A stretch of 64,000 nucleotides of DNA from Callorhinus ursinus (GCF_003265705.1 NW_020313045.1:3303746-3367745); one strand, 5' to 3'; positions 23,684 to 36,275 are shown, numbered from the stretch's first letter. The notes: generated from the sequence alone by a model not told the origin. Numbers and translations are program-made.

Positions 23684-24280
23684 GGTAATTTTGCTTTTAT
23701 AACATCACCTAGACCCTAACATAATCTAAAACATTGAAACCACTCTTTCATTTGCTCACAATGCTACAATCTGAACTGGGCTCCCCTGGGCAATACTTCT
23801 GGTCTTGCCTGTGGTTGTCCCTGTGGATACATTCAGCTAGCAGGTGGTTTTGGGGCTGGGCTTGGCAGGCACCCTGGGATGGCTGGGTCTCTTGCTGTCA
23901 TTCCATGCCATCTTAGGGTCTCTCTCTTTCCTCATGAGCTCTCATGCCCTCTCTGTGTGTCCTCTCCAGGAGGGGATCTGGACTTGGGCAGGTCAGGGCT
24001 CTGGAAGCTCCCAGCCTTCTTAGAGCTGAGGCCAGAAACTGGGCTGTCCTCACCTCTGCTGCATTCTATTGGCTGGACCAGGTTATGGACTCAGCTAAGA
24101 CTCACGGATAAGGGACTTCACAAGGGTGTGGACATAGGGAATTGTGGTTCATTGGGGGGTCACCAATTTGATATGACCAGGGACTTCAGGGGAAACTAAC
24201 TAGTTAGGGAATCAAAGATCCCAACAGATATACATCCCTTTTATGGGATGTGTGACATTTTGTGTGAAAAGGTGATTATA

Positions 24281-24506
24281 GGGGACGCTCGGGTGGTTCA
24301 GTTGGCTAAGCATCTACCTTCAGCTCAGGTCACGATCCCAGCGTCCTGGGATCGAGTCCTACATTGGGCTTCTTGCTCAGTGGGGAGCCTGCTTCTCCCT
24401 CTGCTTACCACCTCCCCCCCACCCAGCTTGTGCTCTCTCTCTTTTTCTCCCTGACAAATAAAGTCTTTTTAAAAAAGAAAAGGTGAAAAAAAATAAAAAT
24501 AAAAAA
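24281..24506 (+). repeat. Can-SINE, plus orientation
   Basis: Head ggggacgctcgggtggttca, body caggtcacgatcccagcg, tail cctgacaaataaagtc and a long A-rich run. Target duplication gaaaaggtgattata at 24266-24280 matches 24507-24521 with two mismatches. Confidence 0.5.
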
Positions 24507-24701
24507 GAAAAGATGATTGTAATTTTTAATAACGATTGCAGATCACTAATTTACATCATGGAATTATAAGAGGATTTAGAGAGATCATCCAAACCTTCCT
24601 TCCCCTTCATTTGACCAATGAAAGATCTAAAAATCTGAGAGGTTAAGAGTCAAAAGAATTACAACATTCCCCTACTCATAGTCCCAGGATCAGCACCCAA
24701 T

Positions 24702-24915
24702 ACCTTTTTTTTTTTTTTTTTTTTGAGAGAGAGCGAGCGAGCATGAGAGGTGAGGGAGGGGTAGAGGGAGAGTCAGAGAGAGAGAATCTTAAGCAGGCTC
24801 CACACTCAGCATGGAGCCCCACACGGGGCTCCATCTCACCCCCCTGAGATCATGACCTGAGCTGAAATCAAGAGTTGAAGAGTTGAATGCTTAACTGACA
24901 GCCACCCAGGTGTCC
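24702..24915 (-). repeat. Can-SINE, minus orientation
   Basis: T-run then a GAGAGAG-rich region, then atcatgacctgagctgaa and a head complement ending cagccacccaggtgtcc. A perfect 11-bp target duplication, cagcacccaat, lies at 24691-24701 and 24916-24926. Confidence 0.5.
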
Positions 24916-24926
24916 CAGCACCCAAT

Positions 24927-26855
24927 TCTTTATTCCCCTCCTTATCCTTTCCTGTTCTCCATTGAATTCCCATTTCTGGCTCCACCCTTCCTGGCTTAAT
25001 GAACATGTATTGAGTACCTGCTATGTTCCAGGAACTATTTCAGAAGGTCATCATTTCAGGGATGTAGTAATTCTAGCCCAACATACATGGTGTGCTGCAG
25101 CTGGCTTGAACCATCACGTGAGACCTGCTTGTGGGCATCTTCAACTCCACATTCAGTAATAGCATGTTGGTAGCTTGAAATCAGCTGTGGCTGGGAATAT
25201 TTGCAGCACAAAAATTCAGAAACAGTCCAATTCAGGACTTTTTTTTTCCTCTCCAAAGAGTTGGTTGTTAAATATTTACCAGCATACCCTGGATTCAGTC
25301 CTAAATCACATTGTCTTTCAGGCTAAGAGGGGTTTCTTTCTCACAGCCCATGCTGACCTACAGTCTCTGACTTTTCATTCATTTACACTTAATCAGTAAA
25401 TATTATTTGATCAACTACCATGCAGTAGGCTCTGTATCAAAAGGCCTCGGCCTCTACTCTTTACCAGATAATTGTCTGCAGGCAGGAAAGGGCCTAGTAT
25501 TGCTAGATTCACTTTTTTAAGAGATGCTGGTAACCCCGATTTTTGTGTAGAATTGGTCAACTTTTAAATGTGAGCAAGAAATTCAAAAAATTTAAACCTA
25601 GTGTCTGGGCCAAATGAAACATGCCTTTAGGTTATATTTGTTAAGAGGTCCACCAGTCTGTAAACTCAATTCTAATCCTTACAAAAGTGTGTGACATTGA
25701 GGCTCGAGCATCTCCACCCCTCCACCCCCACTGGTCTTGCTGGAGTTAAACCACCTGGAAATCCAGGGACATGCAGAGCACTCCACCCTCTTCCCTGTGT
25801 TTAAAATAGCATCCTTTGCCTACAGGTCTTGTGTGGCCGCCCACTAATAACCACTTCTTCAGCTGGACATTTCACTCTCTACTCAGCTACGTTGGCCTTT
25901 TTTTAGCCCATGCTGCCATCTGCCACAGGGCCTTTGTACTTGCTGTCTTCTCCTCCTGGAACACTGGACTCTCACCTCATTGACTCAACACAGACTATTT
26001 CTCAGGGAGTCTCTGTTCTCCTAGATGAGATCAAGTATGTCTAATTTATCTACCATTATGACCGGAGTTCGCTCTTTTGTAGCATTGTGGTGGTCACAAG
26101 AATGTACTTCTTAGATCTCTTACGGAGTGGAGTCTAATTGACTGACAGCCCCAGCCGCTTTTCCTTGAATCAACCACCACCCCTCTGCTGGGGCCACACT
26201 TCCCACAGGCCACTCCTAGCCCATGATGGAGCATAGCCGGCACACTAAGGCAGGTCTATTCTTCAGACCGTGAGACTCTTCTGATGGATAACTTTGGCCT
26301 AGCCGAGACTCCCTTAGAACTACCCTGTGGTGCAAGACTACCCATCGCTCTCTTCCCCAGACCTGCTTCACCATCTGATGGCTCTCCCAGTCTTCTCCAG
26401 GCCCCTCCCTATTCTCACTCACAAATAAATCTCCTGCATATTAGTCCTGTGCTAGCATCTGCTTCTTGGAGGACCTGAACTGGCAAAAGCATCTACTATG
26501 GAGATAAATTTAGATTTATAAATACAATTATTTGATGCTTGGTGCCTCTCAGACTCAACTATGAAAGTAGGGATTAGTTCGGAGATTTGTTTTTCTTTAG
26601 CTGACCATTAAATCTCAGCCCTTCCCACAGGGCCTGGCACACAGGGGGGACTCAGTAAACGCTGATTTGACAAACGAATGAAACCACTGAAAATACAGTG
26701 AGTTATGAAAATGGAAGGTATGGTTAAATGTAATGTATGCTTGTCCTAACTATAGGCTGTACTACTTGCAACATGGAAACTGGAATTGGGGCGCATCCTC
26801 TGGAAAATAAGGTCAATAAACATTAAGACAAATTCAGCTAGTCCAAGTAGATCAT
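24927..26855. other. Intergenic; no gene seen; L2-like tail at 26625-26690
   Basis: No coding signal. The phrase cagggcctggcacacagg followed by ctcagtaaac near 26630-26665 looks like an L2 3' end. Confidence 0.5.
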
Positions 26856-26865
26856 GTGGTGATTT

Positions 26866-27056
26866 TTTTTTTTTTAAGATTTTATTTAGGGTGCCTGGGT
26901 GGCTCAGTCATTAAGCATCTGCCTTCAGCTCAGGTTATGATCCCAGGGTCCTGGGATAGAGCCCCACATCGGGCTCCCTGCTCCACAGGAAGCCTGCTTC
27001 TCCCTCTCCCACTCCCCCTGCTTGTGTTCCCTCTCTCGTGGTCTCTCTCTGTCAAA

Positions 27057-27095
<39 letters not shown>

Positions 27096-27274
27096 AATAG
27101 AGATTTTATTTATTTGGGTGAGAGAGAGAGCATGACCAGGGGCAGAGGGAGAGGGAGAAGCAGACTCCCCACTGAGCAGGGAGCCCTATGCTAGGGGCTT
27201 GATCCCAGGACCCTGAGATCATGACCTGAGCTGGAGGCAGATGCTTAACAGATTGAGCCACCCAGGCACCCCAG
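26866..27274 (-). repeat. Can-SINE, minus orientation, split by a second Can-SINE
   Basis: The outer element begins at the T-run at 26866 and resumes after the inner insertion, ending gagccacccaggcacccc. The outer 10-bp target duplication, gtggtgattt, is at 26856-26865 and 27275-27284. The inner element occupies 26889-27100. Confidence 0.5.
26889..27100 (+). repeat. Can-SINE, plus orientation, nested inside another Can-SINE
   Basis: Full head-to-tail element, gggtgcctgggtggctcag through a long (AAAT)n tail. The 12-bp target duplication, agattttattta, is the outer SINE's own tail motif (26877-26888 and 27101-27112). Confidence 0.5.
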
Positions 27275-27389
27275 GTGGTGATTTAAGAACTTAGAATCGG
27301 ATCACATTTCAATGTGCTTCTAGAAGGAACCTCTGGTGTAATGGAGAACACACCAAAAGAGTCCATTCAAAATACTGTATGAGATGGAC

Positions 27390-27580
27390 AACCTCAGAAG
27401 CAGCACACAACTGAAAGTAGTTGACAGAGGAGTTTCAGAGCTGGCTAGCTTGAGATCTACAATGACCTGGCTTAGCATCTTTGGCAAATCACTTTCCCTC
27501 TCCAGATTTGGATGTTCCCGTCTACAGCATGAGCGGGGTGGCCTTGGGATTCTGAAGCACTTCTAAGCTTGGGCAACCCT
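27390..27580 (+). repeat. MIR SINE, diverged
   Basis: Contains cctggcttagcatctttgg, caaatcactttccctctcc and agatttggatgttcccgtct, the MIR central region. Confidence 0.5.
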
Positions 27581-27619
27581 GGATTCTAAGGGGAGTGGAC
27601 AGAGGTCAGAGGAGAAGTT

Positions 27620-27710
27620 CTTTTTTCCTTACTGTATTCCCAGTATCTACCAAAGTGCCTGGTACTTAGGAGGCTCTCAATAAATCTTGCTTGAATGAAT
27701 TAATGAAAAC
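27620..27710 (+). repeat. L2 3'-end fragment
   Basis: Reads aaagtgcctggtacttagg, ggctctcaataaatcttgc and ttgaatgaattaatgaa, the familiar L2 tail. Short and ancient. Confidence 0.5.
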
Positions 27711-29309
27711 ATGAATGGAGGACCACCTCCTCTCTCCTCTGGGTACACAACGTTTCGGGGCCCCAATCTGTGCTAGCAGGGAAGGCAGGAAGCAGCTGTT
27801 TACCTTTGAGGGAGCGGCTGGGTGATGTGCCTGTGCAAACAGCCATTTACCCAGGTGTCAAGAGGAGGGACGGAGAGAGAACACACATTTACTCCTTTCC
27901 TAACGGCAATGATCCAGAAATCCCAGCCTGCCCCTCTGCATTTTTCCAGGCACTGCTGGAGTGGAGGCCTGTTGTTTACTGACCAGGCCTGGGGCCAAGC
28001 AAGACTCCCTCCCTCATAATTCCCACTTGTACCTCAAGTCACCCCCTCTCCAGTGACTCTCCAGGGCCAATACCAGCATCAAAGTTAATCTTACTATTAG
28101 ATGTGGTTTTCTGCTTGCTGTATGTATCCTTCCACTGGAATGGAAACACCTTGAGAGTAGATTATTTGTCTTGTTCATTGCCTGATCTCCGTAGCTGGAG
28201 GAGTGTCTTGGATTTGGTGGGCCTGCTCAGTAAGTAGACGTCGACTGACTGATAGGTAGGGTGTGCTCCAAGCCTGGTCTGGTGAAATCACCAGCCTGAA
28301 ATTCCCACCACTAATGTCACCTCTTTGGGTGTGTCAGCATTCTTGACTCAATCATGCCATAATCATTCCCATGGATTTTGTCTTACCTCCTATGCTTATT
28401 TACTTAGTATATTTCTCTCACTCATCTCTCCTCTGTAATTTAAATACATTTAAACTATACATTGTATGTCATGACTATAAAAAGAAACCAATATCACTTC
28501 CCATAATTAGGGAGTAACTGTAAATATGAATACAATGATCATAAGCCTTGTGCCAAGGGGATGGCGAATGAAACTCTATTTCAACAAATTGTTTCCTTTG
28601 TAAAACTGGGCATTTTATTGTGTGCATTTACAAATGTTATTTTGATACAGAGTCCATAGGCTTCACCAAACCTCCTAAGGAGCTTGTAGCCTTTTCCTGG
28701 AGACGCGTGGAGAAGAGATACCAATATACAAGTCTGGCAATGGTCCAAGTTTAAGGTCTTTTATCATTAAAAAGGGAAATCCAGTCTCGTAAGATAGTAT
28801 GAATGACATGTTAGCATGGAGCTGAGACCTTCCGTGACATGATCAGAAGGACTAAAAGAGGACAGAAAGGGAAAGGACTTTTTAGTGTCTGTGTGCTACA
28901 TTAAGTCACCCTGGTTTCCTTGGGTGAAGGTAGGGTCTTCAGAAACCTCAATTAAATTGCACAAAAATTATTCAGGTTTAAATTTAATTGCACATAAATT
29001 ATTTAGGGTTAAATTGCAAACCCACCACTTTGGATTAATTTATCAGATCATACCACTAAATATTCGCTGCATGACTATTACTAACAAAGCTTTTGTGCAA
29101 TAACGTCATGTACTAAATATCTTTTGAATAATGGGGAAGAATGGCTATGTAATCATGATATCAATATATATATGATAAAATTTAATATCTATCATGATAG
29201 GTGAATCCCAAGATGCTATGAGAATACTGAGACAGTAATTCAATATCGAAAGCATTCCTGGGGCAGTAATCTTTGAGCCAAATCCTAAAGGATAGGCCCA
29301 CTTTTTATT
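27711..29309. other. Intergenic; no gene seen
   Basis: Unique, AT-rich in its second half; no confident repeat or coding frame. Confidence 0.5.
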
Positions 29310-29500
29310 ATTCAAAATTGCCTGTTCATGAGAATGCTCTATAGGACTTGTTAAAATCCGGATTCCTGGGCTCCATTTCAGACCAGCTAGACCAGAATCT
29401 CCGGTAGAAGGACCCAGAAATCTTAAAAAAAAAAAAAAAGTGCCCCAAGTGATTCTTAGACACATTTGGGAGCCAGTGCACTACCTAAGTCCATGGCTTT
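29310..29500 (-). mobile_element. MER5-type hAT remnant
   Basis: Contains aaaatccggattcctggg, ctagaccagaatctccgg and aagtgattcttagacacat, typical of MER5-like sequence. An A-run of about 15 interrupts it. A related degenerate piece may lie at 29880-29960. Confidence 0.5.
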
Positions 29501-29585
29501 CAACTTTGTCTGTGCATTGGTAGCCTGTCACTATATAGAAACTGTGCTTATCTAATCAGATTCTCTGATGAAAATGGCCCGACCA

Positions 29586-29587
29586 TT

Positions 29588-29622
<35 letters not shown>

Positions 29623-29626
29623 TTTG
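29586..29626. repeat. (TTTA)n microsatellite
   Basis: About ten tandem TTTA units. Confidence 0.5.
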
Positions 29627-30061
29627 GCAACGAGGGTGGGATCCAACCATTTTAAGTTGCTCCCAAGATAACTTTTGTGCTCACTGTATCTTGAGACTCA
29701 CTGAGCTAGATTGGAGGGATAGAGGTTAGGGTGTGGATAATGAATATTCCAGGCAAAGGGAAAAGCATAAATAAATTCTATGTGATGTAGTATTACTGAA
29801 TCTACAAGTACCAGAGCACAAAGAAGGATCACTGAAGGAGGAGCCTGAATGTCATGGCTGGGAATCTGGAAATTCTCCTGCAATTCGGTGCTTCTCACTG
29901 ATACGTGTGTATATGGTTGGAGAAGCACCCATCAGAATCGCCTTTAAAACTTGATGGAATAAAATATTAGAAGTGGAAGTCTGTGAACTGGGAAGAGCAT
30001 CAGGACAAATTTTTTCTGGTAACTCCTCTAGCTTTAGAGTGAATTTAAGAAATTATTGAAA

Positions 30062-30151
30062 GGAGTGCCTGCCTGGCTCAGTTGGTAGAGCATGCAACTC
30101 CCTGATCTCAGGGTCATGAGTTCAAACCCCATGTTTGGTATAGTTCTTACT

Positions 30152-30196
<45 letters not shown>

Positions 30197-30210
30197 ANNN
30201 NNNNNNNAAA

Positions 30211-30249
<39 letters not shown>

Positions 30250-30259
30250 AACAATAAAA
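30062..30259 (+). repeat. Short tRNA-derived SINE with long (AAAT)n tail and assembly gap
   Basis: An A-box-like ctggctcagttggtagagca and a B-box-like gggtcatgagttcaaacccc are followed by tagttcttacttaaaaataa and a long AAAT run. Ten N at 30198-30207 sit inside the run, so its true length is unknown. Confidence 0.5.
30198..30207. other. Assembly gap (10 N) inside an (AAAT)n run
   Basis: Ten N in a tandem repeat, typical of an assembly break at a simple sequence. The uniform size suggests a placeholder. Confidence 0.5.
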
Positions 30260-30372
30260 GGGGCACCTGGCTGGCTCAGTCAGGGGAGCATGTGTCTCTT
30301 GATCTCAGGGTTATGAGTTTGAGCCCCATGTTGGGTGTAGAAATTACTTAAAAAGAAAATCTTAAAGAAATA
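30260..30372 (+). repeat. Second short tRNA-derived SINE, tandem to the first
   Basis: Head ggggcacctggctggctcag, B-box-like gggttatgagtttgagcccc, tail gtagaaattacttaaaaag. It is in the same orientation and directly follows the previous SINE's tail, so one probably inserted into the other's A-rich tail. Confidence 0.5.
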
Positions 30373-30948
30373 AATAAAAATAAAAAATTATTGAAGTATA
30401 GCTTACTCGCAGAAAAATGCACAAATACGAGCATAAAGCTTGATGACTAACACAAAGTCAAATACCCAAACACCAGCTGGGTGAAGAAATAAAACACTAC
30501 CATCAACCCAGATGCCCCACTTGTTTTTCCTACTGGTCACTGCCCTTGCTTCTTCCTCAAAGGGAACAACTATCCTCATGTCTAGCATCATGAATTAGTT
30601 TTCTCTGTTTTTTGAACTTAATATAAATGGAATCACACAGTATACACTTCTTTGGGTCTGGATTTTTCCATTTCACATTATGTTTGTGAAACTCATCTGT
30701 GACGTTGCAAGAAGAAGTAGTTTATATTTTCCTTTTTGTATGGTATTTCATTTTATGAATATACAATACTTTGTCTATTCTTTTGTTTCCAAACGTTGGC
30801 AATTACAAATAATGCTACTAGGGACATTCTTGGATGTAATTTTCGGTGTATGTATGCACTCATTTATGTTGGGAATATACCTCTGAGTGGTCTTCCTGGA
30901 TCATAGGATATGTGCATGTCCAATTCAATATACACTATCAGTGAGTTT
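30373..30948 (-). mobile_element. Old LINE-1 3' part, antisense (host of the young L1), segment 1
   Basis: Reads as reversed L1 ORF2/3' sequence: atggaatcacacagtatac, tcacattatgtttgtgaaac, tatttcattttatgaatata. It is much more diverged than the young L1 and continues at 38097 beyond the young insertion. Confidence 0.5.
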
Positions 30949-31416
30949 GTTTGTTTTTCTTTAAATTTTTTATTGTTATGTTAATCACCATACGTTACAT
31001 CATTAGTTTTTGATTTACTGTTCCATGATTCCTTGTTTGTGCATAACACCCAGTGCTCCACGCAGAACGTGCCCTCTTTAATACCCATCACCAGGCTAAC
31101 CCATCCCCCCACACCCCTCCCCTCTAGAAACCTCAGTTTGTTTTTCAGAGGCCATCATCTCTCATGGTTAGTCTCCCCCTCCGATTTACTCCCCTTCATT
31201 CTTCCCCTCCTGCTATCTTCTTTTTCTTTTTTGTTTCTTAACATATATTGCATTATTTGTTTCAGAGGTACAGATCTGTGATTCAACAGTCTTGCACAAT
31301 TCACAGTGCTCACCACAACACATACCCTCCCCAATGTCTATCACCTAGCCACCCCATCCCTCCCACCCCCCACCACTCCAGCAACACTCAATTTGTTTCC
31401 TGAGATTAAGAATTCC
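30949..31416 (-). other. LINE-1 3' UTR and tail
   Basis: Short 3' region after the ORF2 stop. It ends in a T-rich (A-rich on the sense strand) segment next to the target duplication. It includes the common carnivore L1 phrase (reverse of) tgtgcataacacccagtgc. Confidence 0.5.
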
Positions 31417-31551
31417 TCATATCAGTGAGGTCATATGAAAAATGTCTTTCTCTGATTGACTTATTTCGCTCAGCATAACACCTTGCAGTTCCATCCACGT
31501 CATTGCAAATGGCAAGCTCTCATTCCTTTTGATGGCTGCATAATATTCCAT

Positions 31552-31605
<54 letters not shown>

Positions 31606-34600
31606 ATCTTCTTTATCCATTCATCTGTCGATGGACATCTTGGCTCTTTCCACAGTTTGGCTATTGTGGACATTGCTGCTATAAACATTGGGGTGCACAC
31701 ACCCCTTTGGATCCCTACATTTGTATCTTTGGGGTAAATACCCAGTAGTGCAATTGCTGGATCGTACAGTAGCTCTATTTTCAACTCTTTGAGGAACCTC
31801 CATACTGTTTTCCAGAGTGGCTGCACCAGCTTGCTTTCCCACCAACAGTGTAGGAGGGTTCCCCTTTCTCCGCATCCTCGCCAACATCTGTTGTTTCCTG
31901 ACTTGTTAATTTTAGCCATTCTGACTGGTGTGCGGTGGTATCTCACTGAGGTTTTGATTTGGATTTCCCTGATGCTGAGTGATGTTGAGCACGTTTTCAT
32001 GTCTCTGTTAGCCATTTGGATGTCTTCTTTGGAAAAATGTCTGTTCATGTCTTCTGCCCATTTCTTGATTGGATTATTTGTTCTTTGGGTGTTGAGTTTG
32101 ATAAGTTCTTTATAGATTTTGGATACTAGCCCTTTATCTGATATGTCATTTGCAAATATTTTCTCCCATTCTGTCAGTTGTCTTTTGGTTTTGTGGACTG
32201 TTTCTTTTGCTGTGCAAAAGCTTTTTATCTTGGTGAAATCCCAATCCCAATTGAAATCCCAATTTCATTTTTGCCCTTGCTTCCTTGCCTTTGGTGATGT
32301 TTCTAGGAAGAAGTTGCTGCAGCTGAGGTCGAAGAGGTTGCTGCCTGTGTTCTCCTTTAGGATTTTGATGGACTCCTGTCTCACATTTTGGTCTTTCAAC
32401 GATTTGGAGTCTATTTTTGTGTGTGGTGTAAGAAAATGGTCCAGTTGCATTCTTCTGCATGTGGCTGTCCAATTTTCCCAACACCATTTGTTGAAGAGAC
32501 TGTCTTTTTTCCATTGCACATTCTTTCCTGCTTTGTCCAAGATGAGTTGACCATAGAGTTGAGGGTCCATTTCTGGGCTCTCTGTTCTGTTCCATTGATC
32601 TATGTGTCTGTTTTTGTGCCAGTACCATACTGTCTTGATGATGACAGCTTTGTAATAGAGCTGGAAGTCCGGAATTGTGATGCCTCCAGCTTTGCTTTTC
32701 TTTTTCAACATTCCTCTGGCTATTCGGGGTCTCTTCTGGTTCTATACAAATTTTAGGATTATTTGTTCCATTTCTTTGAAAAAAGTGGATGGTATTTTGA
32801 TGGGGATTGCATTGAATGTGTAGATTGCTCTAGGTAGCATTGACAACTTCACAATGTTTGTTCTTCCAATCCATGAGAATGGAACGTTTTTCCATTTCTT
32901 TGTGTCTTCCTCAATTTCTTTCATGAGTATTTTATAGTTTTCTGAGTACAGATAAACTTTGCCTCTTTGCCTTTTTGGTTAGATTTATTCCTAGGTATCT
33001 TATGGTTTTGGGTGCAATTGTAAATGGGATCGACTCCTTGATTTGTCTCTCTTCTGTCTTGCTGTTGGTGTATAGGAATGCCACTGATTTCTGTGCATTG
33101 ATTTTATATCCTGCCACTTTACTGAATTCCTGGATGAGTTCTAGCAGTTTTGGGATGGAGTCTTTTGGGTTTTCCACATAAAGTATCATATCATCTGCAA
33201 AGAGTGAGAGTTTGACTTCCTCTTTGCCAATTTGGATGCCTTTGATTTCTTTTTGTTGTCTGACTGCTGTGGCTAGGACTTCTAATACTATGTTGAATAG
33301 CAGTGGTGATAGCGGACATCCCTGTCGCGTTCCTGACCTTCGAGGGAAAGCTCTCAGCTTTTCCCCATTGAGAATGATATTTGCTGTAGGTTTTTCATAG
33401 ATGGCTTTTATGATATTGAGGTATGTACCCTCGATCCCTATACTCTGAAGAGTTTTGATCAAGAAAGGATGCTGTACTTTGTCAAATGCTTTTTCTGCAT
33501 CTATTGAGAGGATCATATGATTCTTGTTCTTTCTTTTGTTAATGTATTGTATCACATTGATTGATTTGTGGATGTTGAACCAGCCTTGCAGCCCAGGGAT
33601 AAATCCCACTTGGTCATGGTGAACAATCATCTTAATGTACTGTTGGATCCTATTGGCTAGTATTTTGGTGAGAATTTTTGCATCCATGTTCATCAAGGAT
33701 ATTGGTCTGTAATTCTCCTTTTTGATGGGGTCTTTGTCTGGTTTTGGGATCAAGGGAATGGTGGCCTCATAAAATGAGTTTGGAAGTTTTCCTTCCATTT
33801 CTATTTTTTGGAACAGTTTCAGGAGAATAGGTATTAATTCTTCTTTAAATGTTTGGTAGAATTCCCCTGGGAAGCCATTTGGCCCTGGGCTTTTGTTTGT
33901 TGGGAGTTTTTTGATGACTGCTTCAATTTCCTTAGTGGTTATAGGTCTGTTCAGGTTTTCTCTTTCTTCCTGGTTCAATTTTGGTAGTTGATACATCTCT
34001 TGGCATGCATTCATTTCTTCCAGGTTATCTAATTTGCTGGCATAGAGTTGCTCATAATATGTTCTTATAATTGTTTGTATTTCTTTGGTGTTGGTTGTGA
34101 TCTCTCGTCTTTCATTCATGATTTTGTTGATTTGGGTCATTTCTCTTTTCTTTTTGATAAGTCTGGCCAGGGGTTTATCAATCTTGTTAATTCGTTCAAA
34201 GAACCAGCTCCTAGTTTCGTTGCTCTGTTCTACTGTTCTTTTGGTTTCTATTTCATTGATTTCTGCTCTGATCTTTATTATTTCTCTTCTCCTGCTGGGT
34301 TTAGGCTTTATTTGCTGTTTTTTCTCTAGCTCCTTTAGGTGCAGGGTTAGGTTGTGTATTTGAGACCTTTCTTGTTTCTTGAGAAAGGCTTGTATTGCTA
34401 TATACTTTCCTCTCAGGACTGCCTTTGCTGTATCCCAAAGATTTTGAACAGTTGTGTTTTCATTTTCATTGGTTTCCATGAATTTTTTTAATTCTTCTTT
34501 AATTTCTTGGTTGACCCATTCATTCTTTAGTAGGATGCTCTTTAGCCTCCATGTATTTGAGTTCTTTCCGACTTTCCTTTTGTGATCGAATTCTAGTTTC

Positions 34601-35294
34601 AAAGCATTGTGGTCTGAAAATACACAGGGAATGATCCCAGTCTTTTGGTACTGGTTGAGACCTGATTTGTGACCTAGGATGTGATCAATTCTGGAGAATG
34701 TTCCATGGGCAGTAGAGAAGAATGTGTATTCTGTTGCTTTGGGATGGAATGTTCTGAATATGTCTGTGAAGTCCATTTGGTCCAGTGTTTCATTTAAAGT
34801 CTTTATTTCCTTGTTGATCTTTTGCTTCGATGATCTGTCCATTTCAGTCAGGGGGGTGTTAAAGTCCCCCACTATTATTGTATTGTTGTCAATGTGTTTC
34901 TTTGCTTTTGTTATTAATTGCCTTATATAATTGGCTGCTCCCACGTTAGGGGCATAGATATTTACACTTGTTAGATCTTCTTGTTGGATAGACCCTTTAA
35001 GTAGGATATAGTGTCCTTCCTCATCTCTTATGACAGTCTTTGTTTTAAAATCTAATTTGTCTGATATAAGGATTGCCACCCCAGCTTTCTTTTGGTGTCC
35101 ATTAGCATGGTAAATGGTTTTCCACCCCCTCACTTTCAATGTGGGGGTGTCTTTGGGTCTAAATGAGCCTCTTGCAGACAGCATATGGATGGGTCTTGTT
35201 TTTTAATCCAATCTGATAGCCTCTGTCTTTTGATTGGGGCATCTAGCTCATTTACATTCAGGGTAACTATTGAAAGGTATGAATTTAGTGCCAT
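31417..35294 (-). pseudogene. ORF2: LINE-1 ORF2 (endonuclease/reverse transcriptase), frameshifted
   Basis: ORF2p nicks DNA and reverse-transcribes L1 RNA at the target site. The frame should start at the ATG at 35294. A one-base deletion near 35160-35168, in the endonuclease N-terminus, shifts the frame, and the longest intact part is 750 residues (35184-32932). Visible in it are the endonuclease motifs RIDHILG and SDHNALKLE and the reverse transcriptase catalytic FADD (about residue 655 of that frame). Further frame breaks occur near 32930-32950, 32715-32740, 32265 and 32050-32145, after which the C-terminal region continues in other frames down to 31417. A (TA)n expansion at 31556-31602 lies inside the C-terminal coding part. 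The combined span of about 1290 codons matches the usual ORF2 length. Confidence 0.5.
31556..31602. repeat. (TA)n microsatellite inside LINE-1 ORF2
   Basis: Forty-seven bases of TA repeat. Read on the L1 coding strand it gives alternating Tyr-Ile codons and keeps the frame open into the MEYYAAIKRNE segment. Confidence 0.5.
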
Positions 35295-35375
35295 TGTATT
35301 GTCTGTAAGGTGATTGTTACTGTATATTGTCTGTGTTCCTTTCTGGTCTATGCTGCTTTAAGGCTCTCTCTTTGC

Positions 35376-36275
35376 TTAGAGGACCCCTTTCAATATTTCT
35401 TGGAGGGCTGGTTTTGTGTTTCCAAATTCCATTAGTTTTTGTTTGTCCTGGAAGATTTTTATCTCTCCTTCTATTTTCAATGACAGCCTAGCTGGATATA
35501 GTATTTGGCTGCATATTTTTCTCGTTAGTGCTCTGAAGATCTCATGGCAGTCCTTTCTGGCCTGCCAGGTCTCTGTGGATAGGTATGTTGTCAATCTAAT
35601 GTTTCTACCATTATAGGCTATAGATCTCTTCTCCCAAGCTGCTTCAAGATTTTCTCTTTGTCTCTCTTTGTCTCTGAGACTCATCAGTATTAGATGTCGG
35701 GGTGTTGACCTATTTTTATTGATTTTGAGAGGGGTTCTCTGTGCCTCCTGGATTTTGATGCCTGTTTCCTTCCCCACATTAGGGAAGTTCTCTGCTATAA
35801 TTTGCTCCAATATACCTTCTGCCCCTCTCTCTCTTTGTTCTTCTTCTGGGATCCCAATTATTCTAATGTTGTTTCATCTTATTGTATCGCTTATCTCTCG
35901 AATTCTGCCCTCGTGATCCAGTAGTTGTTTATCTCTCTTTTTCTCAGCCTCTTTATTTTCCATCATTTGGTCTTCTATATCACTGATTCTCTCTTCTGCC
36001 TCATTTATCCTAGCTGTTAGTGCCCCCATTTTTTGATTGCACCTCATTAATAGCCTTTTTGATTTTCACTTGGTTAGATTTTAGTTCTTTTATTTCTCCA
36101 GAAAGGGTTTCTCTAATAACTTCCACGCTTTTTTCAAGCCCAGCTAGTATCTTTAAAATCATGTTTCTGAACTCTAGGTCCGACATCATACTAATGTCCG
36201 TATTGAGTAGGTTCCTGGCAGATGGTACTATCTCTTGTTCTTTTTGCTGAGGTGATTTTTTTGTTGTCTTGTCAT
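35376..36275 (-). pseudogene. ORF1: LINE-1 ORF1 (RNA-binding chaperone), broken
   Basis: ORF1p is the L1 RNA-binding trimeric chaperone. The C-terminal RNA-binding half is intact as a 144-residue frame (35810-35376), with PRHLILMSL near residues 38-46, ILYPARLSLKIEGEI and the end PALQEILKGVL. Upstream, the start ATG at 36275 is followed by a frame break in the T7 run at 36256-36262 (one base short). There is a second frame break at the T6 run at 36029-36034 (one base extra) and an in-frame stop at 35874-35876 where family members usually have arginine. The total span of about 300 codons is normal for ORF1. Confidence 0.5.

Noticed and set aside
27059..27100. (AAAT)n as a stand-alone microsatellite or CRISPR-like array
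   Set aside because: It is the tail of the inner Can-SINE.
30062..30372. tRNA-like A and B boxes
   Set aside because: They belong to tRNA-derived SINEs with A-rich tails; no cloverleaf for a working tRNA.
32235..32265. Short tandem repeat gaaatcccaat within ORF2
   Set aside because: Local slippage duplication in a dead L1; not a separate element.
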